DNA of 64,000 nt from Roseiarcus sp963749715 (lineage in GTDB: Bacteria; Pseudomonadota; Alphaproteobacteria; Rhizobiales; Beijerinckiaceae): positions 18,876-82,875 of the forward strand of contig CAVVNR010000016.1 of assembly GCA_963749715.1 (NCBI GenBank), given 5' to 3'. Below are positions 45,708-56,525 of the stretch, in pieces. Made by a program: the position numbers and the translations under genes. Numbering within the stretch: the first letter of the stretch is position 1; every line of letters starts with the position of its first letter. Below the pieces are notes generated by a model. That model did not search any database. It was not told where the DNA came from and saw only the letters and a program-made list of their open reading frames with translations.

Positions 45708-46544
45708 CTAGCGTCGGCTAACCCCTGGCGCATCGTCAGCCGCCGGGCGTTCGGGCTTCCGCCGCGCGGCGATCATTTCGGCCAGAATCGAAAGCGCGAT
45801 CTCGTCCGACGAGATGGCGGAGATGTCGAGCCCGGCGGGCGCCTTGATCGCGGCCAGCGCCTCTGCCGAAACGCCTCCCTCGGCGAGTTCGCGTTTCAGC
45901 GTCTCGGCCTTGCGGCGCGAGCCGACGAAGGCGCGATAGCGCGCCTCCATCGCGGCCGCGCTTTTGAGCGCGGCGCGGTCGCCAGCGCCTTGAGTCGAAA
46001 CGACGACGAAAGCGTTCTCGCCCGCCTCGGGCGGCGGCGCGAAGCCCACGAGGCGGCGAACGCCGGGATCGAATTGTTCGTGCTCTTCCGGCGCCGCCGC
46101 GACGGCGACGTCGAAGCCCATCGATGGGGCAAGCTTCGCGAGCGCGACCGCAACCGGCGAAGCGCCAAGGATCAGGAGGCGCGGACTGGGAAGAACCGGC
46201 TCGACGAAAATGTCCATCGTTCCCTGGCTCGGGCAGGAATTCTTGGCGTAGAAGACCCCGCCGCGCTCCTCGCCCGCCGCCGCGCCGAGCCCGGCCAGCG
46301 CATCTTTGGGCGCAATCGACACCAGACGCGAGCGGCCGTCAGCCATGCACTGGCGCGCCGCCTTGACGACCGCGGCGCGGGCGCAGCCGCCGCCGATCCA
46401 GCCTTCCTCGATCGAACCGTCCGGGCCGATCAGGGCCTTCGCGCCCGCCTTGGCTGCGGTGACGGAGACGGTGCGAACGACGGTGGCGAGCGCGAAGGCC
46501 TGGCCTTTCGCCTGCCGCTGCGCCGCCTGTTCGAGCACGCCCAT
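45708..46544 (-). CDS. coxF: XdhC/CoxF-family molybdenum-enzyme maturation protein
   Basis: A 278-residue XdhC/CoxI superfamily protein. The N-terminal Cys region EEGWIGGGCARAAVV and the C-terminal Rossmann part (RLLILGASPVAVALAKLAPS) are seen, ending in ISSDEIALSILAEMIAARR. Such proteins deliver sulfurated Mo cofactor (MCD) to CO or xanthine dehydrogenases. It follows coxE directly in the cox operon, which is where CoxF sits in the known order M-S-L-D-E-F. The ATG at 46544 lies 6 bases past the coxE stop. Confidence 0.85.
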   Translation of the reverse strand: MGVLEQAAQRQAKGQAFALATVVRTVSVTAAKAGAKALIGPDGSIEEGWIGGGCARAAVVKAARQCMADGRSRLVSIAPKDALAGLGAAAGEERGGVFYAKNSCPSQGTMDIFVEPVLPSPRLLILGASPVAVALAKLAPSMGFDVAVAAAPEEHEQFDPGVRRLVGFAPPPEAGENAFVVVSTQGAGDRAALKSAAAMEARYRAFVGSRRKAETLKRELAEGGVSAEALAAIKAPAGLDISAISSDEIALSILAEMIAARRKPERPAADDAPGVSRR

Positions 46545-46549
46545 GGGGA

Positions 46550-47743
46550 TCAAATCCTCGCCAGATAAGGTTCGAGCGCGGCCAGGCTCTCGAGGCTGTG
46601 GGCGGGAGCGAACAGGTCGAGATAGGGCAGCGCCGCCCGCATGCCGCGCGAGCTGGGCTCGAAGCCCTCTCGGCCGGTCAGCGGATTGAGCCAGACGATG
46701 CGCTTGCAGCGCCGTCTCAGATCGCGCATCGCCGCGGCCAATTGCTCGGGCGGGCCGGTGTCGTAGCCGTCGGACAGGATCATCACGCAGGTGCGCGAAC
46801 GGATGACGCTGCGCGCGTGCCTGCGGTTGAAGGCGGTCAGGCATTCGCCGATTTTCGTTCCCCCGCCGACCCCGGCCGCCATCAACGCCAGGCGGTCGAG
46901 GGCGCGAGCTGGATTGCGCTCCTTCAACGCCGATGAGACATGCGCGAGCCTGGTATGAAACAAAAACGCTTCGGACTCGCGAAAGACCTGAGTGACGGCG
47001 TGCAGGAAGCGGCTGAAGAACGCGACATAAGGCTCCATCGAGCCGGAGGCGTCGAGCAACGCCACAAGTCTCAGCGGCTTTATCTTGCGCCGCCGGAACT
47101 TGAGGTCGAGCGGCTCGCCGCCGTGAGCGACGCTGAGGCGGATCGTCGCCCTGAGGTCGAGTCGCCGCCCCCGCCGGCGCGCGCGCTCACGCCGAGTGAG
47201 CCTCGCCCGCATCGCGCGGGCGAACCGCTCGGCGATCTCGGCGGCTTCGGCGCGCTCCCGCTCGCCCACGAATGCGGCGATGTCCTTCTTCGACATCGCC
47301 TCATGCGCGGACGCGCCGCCACGCCGTCCGCCGCCCTCCGCGGCGGCGTCCTCGCGTCCGCGGGCGCCGCCGATGTGGGTCGGATCCTGCTTCGGACCGT
47401 TCGAGCCTGGACCATGCTGGAAGCGCCGGGGCGAGCGGGCGGCGAGCGCCTCGGCGTCTATCCTTACCGCGTGCTTGACGCCGCGCGCGCGCCAGAAGGC
47501 GTCGAACAGCTCGTCGAACCGCGCGAGGTCCGAGCGGCGCGAGGCGAACAAGGCCCGCATCGCGGCGCGCAAGCCCTCGGGCCGGTCGGCGAGCGGGCCG
47601 GCCATCAGCCGAGCCGCGTCCTGCGCTTCCGCCTGTCCGATGACGAAGCCCGCATCGCGCAAGGTGACGACAAACCCAGCGAGGCGCCGGCGCATCGCCG
47701 GACCCGGCCCGGGGCCTTCGACTGCGAAGGCATGGGCGCCCAT
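46550..47743 (-). CDS. coxE: CoxE, von Willebrand A-domain maturation protein
   Basis: A 397-residue protein with a C-terminal VWA domain whose MIDAS motif is DASGSM (residues 231-236) preceded by KIKPLRLVALL. The N-terminal half is the CoxE helical region with FDELFDAFWRARG. CoxE works with the AAA+ protein CoxD to put copper and sulfur into the Mo-Cu active site. The start overlaps the coxD stop (TGATG). The domains run together in one open frame with coxD only because of the coxD frameshift. Confidence 0.88.
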   Translation of the reverse strand: MGAHAFAVEGPGPGPAMRRRLAGFVVTLRDAGFVIGQAEAQDAARLMAGPLADRPEGLRAAMRALFASRRSDLARFDELFDAFWRARGVKHAVRIDAEALAARSPRRFQHGPGSNGPKQDPTHIGGARGREDAAAEGGGRRGGASAHEAMSKKDIAAFVGERERAEAAEIAERFARAMRARLTRRERARRRGRRLDLRATIRLSVAHGGEPLDLKFRRRKIKPLRLVALLDASGSMEPYVAFFSRFLHAVTQVFRESEAFLFHTRLAHVSSALKERNPARALDRLALMAAGVGGGTKIGECLTAFNRRHARSVIRSRTCVMILSDGYDTGPPEQLAAAMRDLRRRCKRIVWLNPLTGREGFEPSSRGMRAALPYLDLFAPAHSLESLAALEPYLARI

Positions 47744-48634
47744 CACGCCACCTTGCCGACGAGCCGGCTCGTCGTCTCCGGGCCGATCGCGGCGCGGTCC
47801 TCGCGGGTCTTCAAGAGCGCGATCAGCGTCGCGTGAACGATCTCGGGCTCCTTGTCGCAGATCCTCGACCCCGAGCCCGGCGAGGGTCGCGGCCCAGTCG
47901 AGCGTCTCGGCGACGCCAGGAACCTTCTTCAGGTCCTCCTTCCGCAGCAAACCGACCATGCGGGCGATCTGCACGGCAAAATTGGCGTCAAGCCCGGGCT
48001 GGCGGGTCAGGAGAATCGCCGCTTCGCGATCGACGTCGGGAAAATCGAGATAGTGATAGAGGCAGCGGCGGCGCAGCGCATCGGAAAGCTCGCGAGTGGC
48101 GTTGGAGGTCAGCACCACGCGCGGGATCGAGAGCGCCGTGATGACGCCGAATTCGGGAATGGTGACCTGGAAGTCCGACAGGAGCTCGAGCAGGAAGGCC
48201 TCGAATTCCTCGTCGGCGCGGTCGACCTCGTCGACCAGCAGCACCGGCGGCGTCTGGCGCCGGATGGCGCTGAGGAGCGGCCGCTCGAGCAGATAGTCCT
48301 CGGAGAAAATGCGCGCCTCGATCTCGGCGACGCTCGCGCCGGAGCCCTCGCGCGTCTTGATCGCCAGGAGCTGGCGCTGGTAGTTCCATTCGTAGAGGGC
48401 GGAGCTGACGTCGAGCCCCTCGTAGCACTGCATCCGGATGAGCTTCGACCCATGCACGGCCGCGAGCGCCTTTGCGACTTCGGTCTTGCCGACTTCCGCC
48501 TCGCCCTCGATCAGGAGCGGACGCTTGAGGGCGTCCATCATCCACAGCGCGGTCGCCAGATCGCGGTCGGCGACATATCCGACCTCGGCCAGACGCGCGG
48601 CGATCGCCTCGCGCGGGATGGGCGCGCTAGGCAT
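47743..48634 (-). CDS. coxD: CoxD, MoxR-type AAA+ ATPase (frameshifted near its end)
   Basis: About 296 residues. Walker A GEAEVGKT (44-51), Walker B VLLVDEVDRA (131-140), sensor 1 VVLTSNATRELSDALRRRCL. CoxD unfolds apo-CoxL so that the bimetallic site can be built. Near 47857 an extra base shifts the frame; the true C-terminus (DKEPEIVHATLIALLKTRED to LVGKVA) ends in a TGA that overlaps the coxE start. Without the correction coxD and coxE appear as a single 694-residue protein. It is separated from coxL by palindromic repeats. Confidence 0.9.
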
Positions 48635-48641
48635 GCTGGCC

Positions 48642-48754
48642 CCCCTCTCCCGCGTCTCGGGAGAGGACCGGGGTGAGGGTTTTTGTCGCGAGGCTCGTCA
48701 CTTCACAGACCCTCATCCGGCGTTTCACGCCACCTTCTCCCGCAAGCGGGAGAA
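48642..48754. repeat. Palindromic repeats between coxL and coxD
   Basis: Two hairpins: CCCTCTCCCGCGTCTCGGGA followed by GAGG around 48643-48666, and CCTTCTCCCGCAAGCGGGAG around 48733-48752, with CCCTCATCCGG at 48710. These are the same words as in 11367-11545. They may serve as an mRNA stabiliser or attenuator separating the abundant structural subunits from the maturation factors. Confidence 0.65.
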
Positions 48755-48758
48755 CGGT

Positions 48759-51178
<2,420 letters not shown>

Positions 51179-51182
<4 letters not shown>

Positions 51183-51679
51183 TCCGCGGCTTCCTTGAAT
51201 TCGAGGCCGGCCATCTTGGCGGCGGCGTATTGAATGGCTTTGACGATGTTCTGGTATCCGGTGCAGCGGCAGAGATTGCCGGAGATGCCGATGCGGATTT
51301 CGCTCTCGGACGGGTTCGGGTTCTCCTGCAGGAGCCGATAGGCGCGCATGATCATGCCCGGAGTGCAATAGCCGCATTGAAGGCCATGCATCTCGCGAAA
51401 CCCCTCCTGCAGCGCGCTGAGCTTGCCGTCGGCTCCGGCCATGCCCTCGATGGTGAGCACGGACGCGCCGGCCGCCTGGACGGCGAACATGGTGCAGGAC
51501 TTCACCGATCGGCCATCGACGTCGACCGTGCAGGCGCCGCAATGGGACGTGTCGCAACCGATGTGCGAGCCCGTGAGGCCCAGATTCTCGCGCAGGAAAT
51601 GAATGAGCAAGGTGCGCGGCTCGACCGCCGCCGACATTGTCTTGCCGTTGATCGTCATACTGACATTGGTGAGGGACAT
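51179..51679 (-). CDS. coxS: CO dehydrogenase small 2Fe-2S subunit
   Basis: A 166-residue subunit. The plant-type cluster is bound by Cys42, Cys47, Cys50 and Cys62 (GCDTSHCGAC), the second cluster by Cys102, Cys105, Cys137 and Cys139 (QCGYCTPGM and NLCRCTGY). These numbers equal those of the Oligotropha protein. It passes electrons from the Mo-Cu site to FAD of CoxM. It starts 11 bases after coxM and overlaps coxL by 4. Confidence 0.97.
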
Positions 51680-51690
51680 GTCGGGCCCTT

Positions 51691-52557
51691 TCAGGATGTT
51701 GCGCGAGCGAACGCGCGGAGAAGCGCCCTCGCGGTCATGACGCCGGCCATCTTGGCGCGATACTCGGCCGAGCCGCGTCCGTCCGCGGCCGGCGAAGCGG
51801 CGGCCGTTGCGGCGGCGGCGGCGCGCGCCAGCGCCTGCTTGTCGAGCGCGGAGCCGACAACCGCGGCGGCCGCTTCGCTCGCGAGCAGCGGGGTCCCGGC
51901 GACATTGGTGAGGCCGATCGCGCAGGTCGCGATCCGCCCGCCGGAAACGGTCAGGATCACCGCGGCGGCGGCGGTCGCGTAATCGCCGACCTTGCGCTTG
52001 AGCTTCTCATAGGCCCAGCCGCAACCCGCGGGCGGCTTGGGAACGCGGATCGCGGCAAGGACCTCCCCCGGCTTGGCCGCGGTCTCGTAGAGGGCGAGGT
52101 AATAGTCGCGCGCCGGCACGCGGCGCTCGCCGTCCGGGCCGCGCAAGGCATAGGTTGCGCCGAGCGCCATCATCAGCGCGGGCATGTCGTTGCCTGGGTC
52201 GCCATTGGCGACGTTGCCGCCGACGGTGCCGACGTAGCGGACTTGCGGATCGGCGATCACCTCGGCGGTTTCGCGCAAGATCGGAGCATGCTCGGCGACG
52301 AGGCCGCTCACGATGATTTCGCGCTGCGTGGTCATCGCGCCGATCACGATTTCGTCGCCTTCCAGGCGGACGCCTTTCAGCTCGGCGACGCCTGCAAGGT
52401 CGACGAGATGGGTCGGCATGGCCAGGCGCAGCTTCATCATCGGAATGAGACTGTGGCCGCCGGCGACAAGGCGAGCGTCGGAATCGAGCCTGCCAAGCAG
52501 GGCGACCGCTTCCGAGACGCTGGCCGGGCGATGATACTCGAACGATCCGGGGATCAA
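51691..52557 (-). CDS. coxM: CO dehydrogenase medium FAD subunit
   Basis: A 288-residue flavoprotein. FAD-binding motifs AGGHS (32-36) and TVGGN (112-116) are in family positions. YEKLKRKVGDYATAAAAVIL is the C-terminal CODH flavin motif. It receives electrons from CoxS and reduces the quinone pool via the membrane. First structural gene of the M-S-L set. The regulatory-type gene coxC is 215 bases upstream on the same strand. Confidence 0.96.
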   Translation of the reverse strand: MIPGSFEYHRPASVSEAVALLGRLDSDARLVAGGHSLIPMMKLRLAMPTHLVDLAGVAELKGVRLEGDEIVIGAMTTQREIIVSGLVAEHAPILRETAEVIADPQVRYVGTVGGNVANGDPGNDMPALMMALGATYALRGPDGERRVPARDYYLALYETAAKPGEVLAAIRVPKPPAGCGWAYEKLKRKVGDYATAAAAVILTVSGGRIATCAIGLTNVAGTPLLASEAAAAVVGSALDKQALARAAAAATAAASPAADGRGSAEYRAKMAGVMTARALLRAFARATS

Positions 52558-52772
52558 AGCGTCCTCCCTGCTGTGGCTGTGGTCACGCTGATGCTGTGGC
52601 CGCTGACGATCGCGGCGCGGTCAAAGGTTCGCGCGCGCGGCACACGTTCGGTCTGGGTGCGCCGCACAATCAATCGCCGATGAACCGGGGCGCAAAAAAG
52701 GTCTCCGGCGACGAGTTCCGCGCACGAAATGCGTCAGGAGCTATGACGCATTCCATGGCTTGAGGCCCGATT

Positions 52773-53933
52773 TCAACTTGCGAGCGCGCCGATCCTGAGC
52801 TTGACCTGGCGATAGTGGGCGCGGGCAATCGGGATGCTGCAGCGCACAGGCAACCCCAATTCCGCCACGCCGGCCTCGCCCGATCGTTTGACCCGAGCGA
52901 TGCGGTCGACCGAGACGATGTAACTGCGGTGCACTCTCAAGAAGGCTTTCGGATCGAGACGCGCTTGAAGCGCGCTGATCGAGAGGTTGCAGAAGTATTC
53001 CCGCTCGCCGTCGTGGATATAGGTGTAATGCGCGTTGGCGCGGACCGCATAGATGTCGGCGACGGCGAGTTCGCGCGTGCGCCCATCCTTCTCCACCGGA
53101 ATGGCGGCGGCGAGGCGGAGGGGCGGCGCGGCCGACGGGGCCAAACCGTGCGCGACGATCGAGGCGAGCGGCGCGGTCGGCTGGGCGTCGGCCGGAGCAG
53201 CCGCGGCGCCGCGCGGGGCGCGCGCATCGGGCACCAACGATAGAAGAAAGGCTCCCGAGACGCCGAACGAAACAACCGTGGCGAGCAGGGCGAGCGTGTT
53301 GCGCGACAGCGCCGATTCGGCCCCCACGAAGCGCGCGACGTCGAAGCACAGGGGGTCCAGGCGCATCCCAGCCATCGCCGTATAATGCATGCCGGAAATC
53401 GCGAGGCCGAGCGCGATCGCGCCGAGGAACAGCCGCGGCCGCGTCGGCCGGCTGTCGATCGCCCACAGAGCGAAGGCGCTTGCGGCGATCGATACGGCGA
53501 TCGAGGCGACGACGTAGGAGGGCGCGTAGGTTGTCGGTCCGGCCAGGTGCACCGCCGACATGCCGACGTAATGCATGAGGCTGATGCCAAGCCCCATCGC
53601 CAGCGCGCCCGAGGCGACGCGAAACGCCGGCGGACCGGCCGCGTGCGCGGCGTAAACGCCGACCCCGACCACGATGACGCAAATGAGAAAGGAGATCAGC
53701 GTCGGCAGCGCCAGATAGTCGACGGCGCTGGGGAAATTGGCGGCCAGCATCCCGACGAAATGCATCGACCAGACGCCGGTCGCGAGGGTCAACGCCGATC
53801 CCGCAAGCGCGAGACGCCTGCGCAACCCTTCGGCCGAATCAAGTTCGCGGGCGAGCGACAAGCCGACGAAGCTGCCCTGGACGGCGATGGCGATGGAAAG
53901 AGCCACGAGCCAAGGCTCGTGTGGAACGGTCAT
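52773..53933 (-). CDS. coxC: CoxC-like membrane sensor: MHYT domain plus LytTR DNA-binding domain
   Basis: About 386 residues. Seven hydrophobic helices contain three MHYT motifs (MHFVGM, MHYVGM, MHYTAM), thought to bind a metal that senses CO or O2. A proline/alanine linker leads to a C-terminal LytTR domain (YAVRANAHYTYIHDGEREYF and FLRVHRSYIVSVDRI). CoxC and CoxH of Oligotropha have this same build and regulate cox genes. Its place just before coxM supports the name. The ATG at 53933 follows GGAGG. There is 1.2 kb to the left boundary of the cluster with no coxB. Confidence 0.85.
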   Translation of the reverse strand: MTVPHEPWLVALSIAIAVQGSFVGLSLARELDSAEGLRRRLALAGSALTLATGVWSMHFVGMLAANFPSAVDYLALPTLISFLICVIVVGVGVYAAHAAGPPAFRVASGALAMGLGISLMHYVGMSAVHLAGPTTYAPSYVVASIAVSIAASAFALWAIDSRPTRPRLFLGAIALGLAISGMHYTAMAGMRLDPLCFDVARFVGAESALSRNTLALLATVVSFGVSGAFLLSLVPDARAPRGAAAAPADAQPTAPLASIVAHGLAPSAAPPLRLAAAIPVEKDGRTRELAVADIYAVRANAHYTYIHDGEREYFCNLSISALQARLDPKAFLRVHRSYIVSVDRIARVKRSGEAGVAELGLPVRCSIPIARAHYRQVKLRIGALAS

Positions 53934-54092
53934 TCCGCGCCTCCCTTGCGCGCGCGCCCGAAGGGTCAAAAGCTACGCGCCCGGGCCGGTCTTGAACGGA
54001 TAAGCGCTGTATTTATTGGGAAATATCGGCGATCCGCCACCGAGAGAGGCGAGTCTCACCCGACGACCGGCGCAAAGCCGCGTCGGCGACGT

Positions 54093-54746
54093 TCATTGCG
54101 AGGATTCGAACGACGAAGCAATCGAGGAGAGCGGCGAATGCGCCGCCTTCGCAGGGGCTTCATCGCTGTCGCCTGTCGAAAAACGCGCAACTCGCGAAGC
54201 GCCGTGGCTCGCAATCACTTCACGCGACCCGATCGGCAAGCGGCCCGAGAAGAACACCGCATTTTGCGTGGCGAAATAGGCGTTGCCGTCAGCAAGAAAG
54301 CCGCCGAACGTCAACTCTCCGACGAGCGAGGGCACCGACAGGAACAAAGCCCGGGCAATATCCTCCGGGCCGCCGATTTGGTCTGGGTGCTTGAGGACAT
54401 ATTCAAAATCGACATCGGGCGAGCCGCCGCGCAAGCCCGAGGCCTGCGCCGCCTCCGGCGTGAGCGCCGATGGGAGTCCGCTCGCCAGGACCGTCGGCAC
54501 GGCCTCAGGGTCGAAGACGAGAGCGCCGGAAATGGGATCTTCAGCGCCGCCGTTTTGACCGCCGCCGGACAGCGACAATGTGACCTTGACGTCCTGCGCG
54601 GCAGCGGCGTCCGCCATCACGTTCGATTCGCAGCCGCCGGAGCATCCGCCCAAATGGATTGGGCGCACCTCCGCGCGCGCGCCGCCAGCCGCCATCATGG
54701 CCAGCGCCACGCCAACACCGAGCAACCGTCGCGCGTCTCGCCGCAT
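54093..54746 (-). CDS. Secreted protein of unknown function
   Basis: A 217-residue protein with a signal peptide ending GGARA before EVRPIHLGG. The N-terminal mature part has two close Cys (GGCSGGC), then acidic and Ser/Gly-rich stretches (LSLSGGGQNGGAEDP). No domain is recognised. It lies 6 bases after the alpha/beta hydrolase gene on the same strand, so co-transcription is likely. Confidence 0.55.
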   Translation of the reverse strand: MRRDARRLLGVGVALAMMAAGGARAEVRPIHLGGCSGGCESNVMADAAAAQDVKVTLSLSGGGQNGGAEDPISGALVFDPEAVPTVLASGLPSALTPEAAQASGLRGGSPDVDFEYVLKHPDQIGGPEDIARALFLSVPSLVGELTFGGFLADGNAYFATQNAVFFSGRLPIGSREVIASHGASRVARFSTGDSDEAPAKAAHSPLSSIASSFESSQ

Positions 54747-54752
54747 CCTTTG

Positions 54753-55420
54753 TTATCCCCAAGAATTACAGCGACTGCAGCGTAAATAATAGCCGAGCCA
54801 CCGGAGAATTGTCAATGTCGCCGGAGGAAGCGCGCGATCGCGCCCAATCCGATCGTCGGTTTCCTCCTGCGTCGAGCCGAGCGCCTTGAGCGTCGTCTTC
54901 GCGACCAGAAGCGAGTGGTCGGCCCCGTCGACGACGTGCAGCGTCGAGGGCGCGCGCATCCGCTTCCGCACCCCGTCGAGAAGCTCGAGCGGGCAGAGCG
55001 GGTCGCGCGTTCCCTGGACGAACATCGCCGGCGTCCGCAAGTCGAGGAGAACCTGGTCGCGCAGCTTCGACCGGTCGCCGGCGCCGCAAAGGGGATAGCC
55101 GAAGCAGATCACCGCTTCGACCGGCTCCGCCAGTGCGACGTGGCATCCGACGCGCCCGCCCATGCTCTTGCCGGCCAGGGCGACCGGCCCGTCATGGCTT
55201 TCGCGAAGGCGCGCCAGCGCCGCCCGATGCGCGGCGATGAGCTTCGGCAGCGGGTCCGGCCGTCCGCGGCCCTCGATGGCGTAGGGATAGTCGAACGGCT
55301 CGACCCGGCCGATCGAGCCGAGCAGGCGCGCGAAGGTCCGCATGCGCGGATGCGAGGCGGCGCGCCGGCGCCGGGCGCGAGCAGGAAGGCAAGCCGGGAG
55401 GTCGACATCGAAGCGGGCAT
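54753..55420 (-). CDS. Alpha/beta hydrolase, KANL3/Tex30-like (frameshifted)
   Basis: About 222 residues. LAFLLAPGAGA opens the fold in one frame; a break near 55355 moves to the frame RMRTFARLLGSIGRVEPFDY. The nucleophile Ser is in AGKSMGGRVGCHVA, Asp in FVQGTRDPLCPL and His in VDGADHSLL. A missing base explains the break. ATG 55420 or 55408. Substrate unknown; it resembles small dienelactone-hydrolase-type proteins. Confidence 0.78.
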
Positions 55421-55500
55421 AATAGGCGGTGTCCAGATGTATTATTGCGGGTTTCCCAAGCCGAAGCGAAATTCTCCGAATTCGAGCAAAAAGCGCGATT

Positions 55501-55620
55501 ACGGCGATTACGCGATTACGCGATTACGGTAACACTTGCACGATTACGGTGACACTTGCATATTTCCCTTTTATCGCGGCACGATTACGGGATTACGGTG
55601 ACACTTGCATATTTCCCTTT
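55501..55620 (+). repeat. Tandem GATTACGG units and REP-like GGTGACACTTGCAT copies
   Basis: About seven GATTACG units (A/T richer than the surroundings) are interspersed with GGTAACACTTGCA (about 55528), GGTGACACTTGCATATTTCC (from 55549) and again from 55597. The same leader precedes the second RAYT fragment at 60784-60852. It reads as the 5' flank of a RAYT/REP element. Confidence 0.75.
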
Positions 55621-55665
55621 CGTCGGCGAGTGTCGCTGTCGGCGATCGCTTCTTTGGGAGCTTGC

Positions 55666-55773
55666 ATGGCGCGCATCGGCCGGTTTGTCGTTCCCGACTT
55701 GCCCCATCATGTCACCCAGCGCGGCAATCGGGAAAACGGTGACACATGCATATTTGCTATTTTCACGATATAG
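55666..55773 (+). pseudogene. RAYT (REP-associated transposase) N-terminal fragment 1
   Basis: The ATG at 55666 starts MARIGRFVVPDLPHHVTQRG, the hallmark N-terminus of TnpA-REP Y1 transposases. After about 25 residues it runs into a GGTGACAC...GTGTCACC element and stops at 55773. The catalytic HUH and Tyr regions are missing. A C-terminal piece of the same gene lies at 55911-56039, so the middle has been replaced by repeats. Confidence 0.75.
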
Positions 55774-55793
55774 GGAAAGATGTAAGTGTCACC
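55738..55793. repeat. REPIN-like element 1 (56 bases)
   Basis: GGTGACACATGCATATTTGC at the left and a right end ending AAGATGTAAGTGTCACC are imperfect inverted repeats (8 terminal bases perfect, about 17 of 20 overall). Such REP doublets are mobilised by RAYT proteins. Confidence 0.7.
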
Positions 55794-55818
55794 ATATTCC
55801 GAAACCATCGGGGAAAAC

Positions 55819-55903
55819 GGTGACACATGCATATTTGCTATTTTCACCTCTAGGGAGATATAGGGAGATATAGGGAGATATAGGGAAAGATGTAAGTGTC
55901 ACC
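55819..55903. repeat. REPIN-like element 2 (85 bases) with expanded inner tandem
   Basis: Same ends as element 1, but with the decamer TAGGGAGATA repeated three times before TAGGGAAAGATG. The flanking CATATTCCGAAACCAT is also repeated after both copies, so the whole unit has been duplicated in tandem. Confidence 0.7.
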
Positions 55904-55910
55904 ATATTCC

Positions 55911-56039
55911 GAAACCATGGGCCGCCCGCTTGGCGCAGACGCGTTCCTCGACCGCCTTGCGGCCGAGACCGGGCGCGATCCGCGACCGGCAAACGGGGAC
56001 GCAAGAGCCCCGCTGCAGCGAAGGCGGTCAAGGGGATAA
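55911..56039 (+). pseudogene. RAYT C-terminal fragment
   Basis: ETMGRPLGADAFLDRLAAET then GRDPRPANGDARAP matches the C-terminal G-R-P-L-G-x-x-A-F tail of RAYT transposases, ending in TAA at 56037. It is separated from the N-terminal fragment by the two REPIN-like elements. An inverted copy of GGTGACACATGCAT follows at about 56070-56085, bounding the whole cassette. Confidence 0.6.
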
Positions 56040-56123
56040 GGACGCGGAACCGCCGCAAGAAATGAGCAAACATGCATGTGTCACCGTTTTCTGCCGGATC
56101 GCTTAAAGCCGGACGAGCGTTGT

Positions 56124-56504
56124 TCAGGATGCGGATGGGCAATCCGGTGGCCAACTCGCTGGGTCATCCTTCGCATGGCGGATGACGTCGGCGCTCACAA
56201 GCCCATTTGGGCCAGCGAGCGTGCCGAGAATGTCCACCGAACGGCCTACCAGCAGGACAGTGCTCTGCTGCGAAGCGAGCGCGGGACCAGCGTAAACCAT
56301 GACTTCTTCCCCGTTTCGGGTCTTGACCGTCAACTGAGCGCCTTCGATCTTGACGATCGTGCCGATCAGCCGCGTCGCAGGCGCGCTAGACGCCGTTGCG
56401 CCCGCCGGGGGGACAGCCCGCGGGCAGGCGGTATCGGCCTTCGCCCATGATGCAAGGGTCGTGATGGCGCAGGTCAGGATCAGAAGCGTGCGCAGTCCGG
56501 CCAT
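56124..56504 (-). CDS. Small secreted protein
   Basis: A 126-residue protein with a signal peptide ending SWAKA before DTACP. RLIGTIVKIEGAQLTVKTRN and VDILGTLAGPNGLVSADVIR suggest a small beta-barrel of the OB kind. It is 21 bases after the beta-propeller gene on the same strand and may be a partner of it. No function assigned. Confidence 0.6.
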   Translation of the reverse strand: MAGLRTLLILTCAITTLASWAKADTACPRAVPPAGATASSAPATRLIGTIVKIEGAQLTVKTRNGEEVMVYAGPALASQQSTVLLVGRSVDILGTLAGPNGLVSADVIRHAKDDPASWPPDCPSAS

Positions 56505-56525
56505 CGCCAGTGCTCCCGTGTTGAT

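Noticed and set aside
46550..48634. A CoxD-CoxE fusion protein of 694 residues
   Set aside because: A one-base correction near 47857 gives a normal CoxD end with a TGATG overlap to coxE, so they are two genes.
55851..55890. CRISPR-like tandem repeat (TAGGGAGATA units)
   Set aside because: Units are ten bases, contiguous, without spacers or cas genes; it is an internal tandem in a REP-like element.
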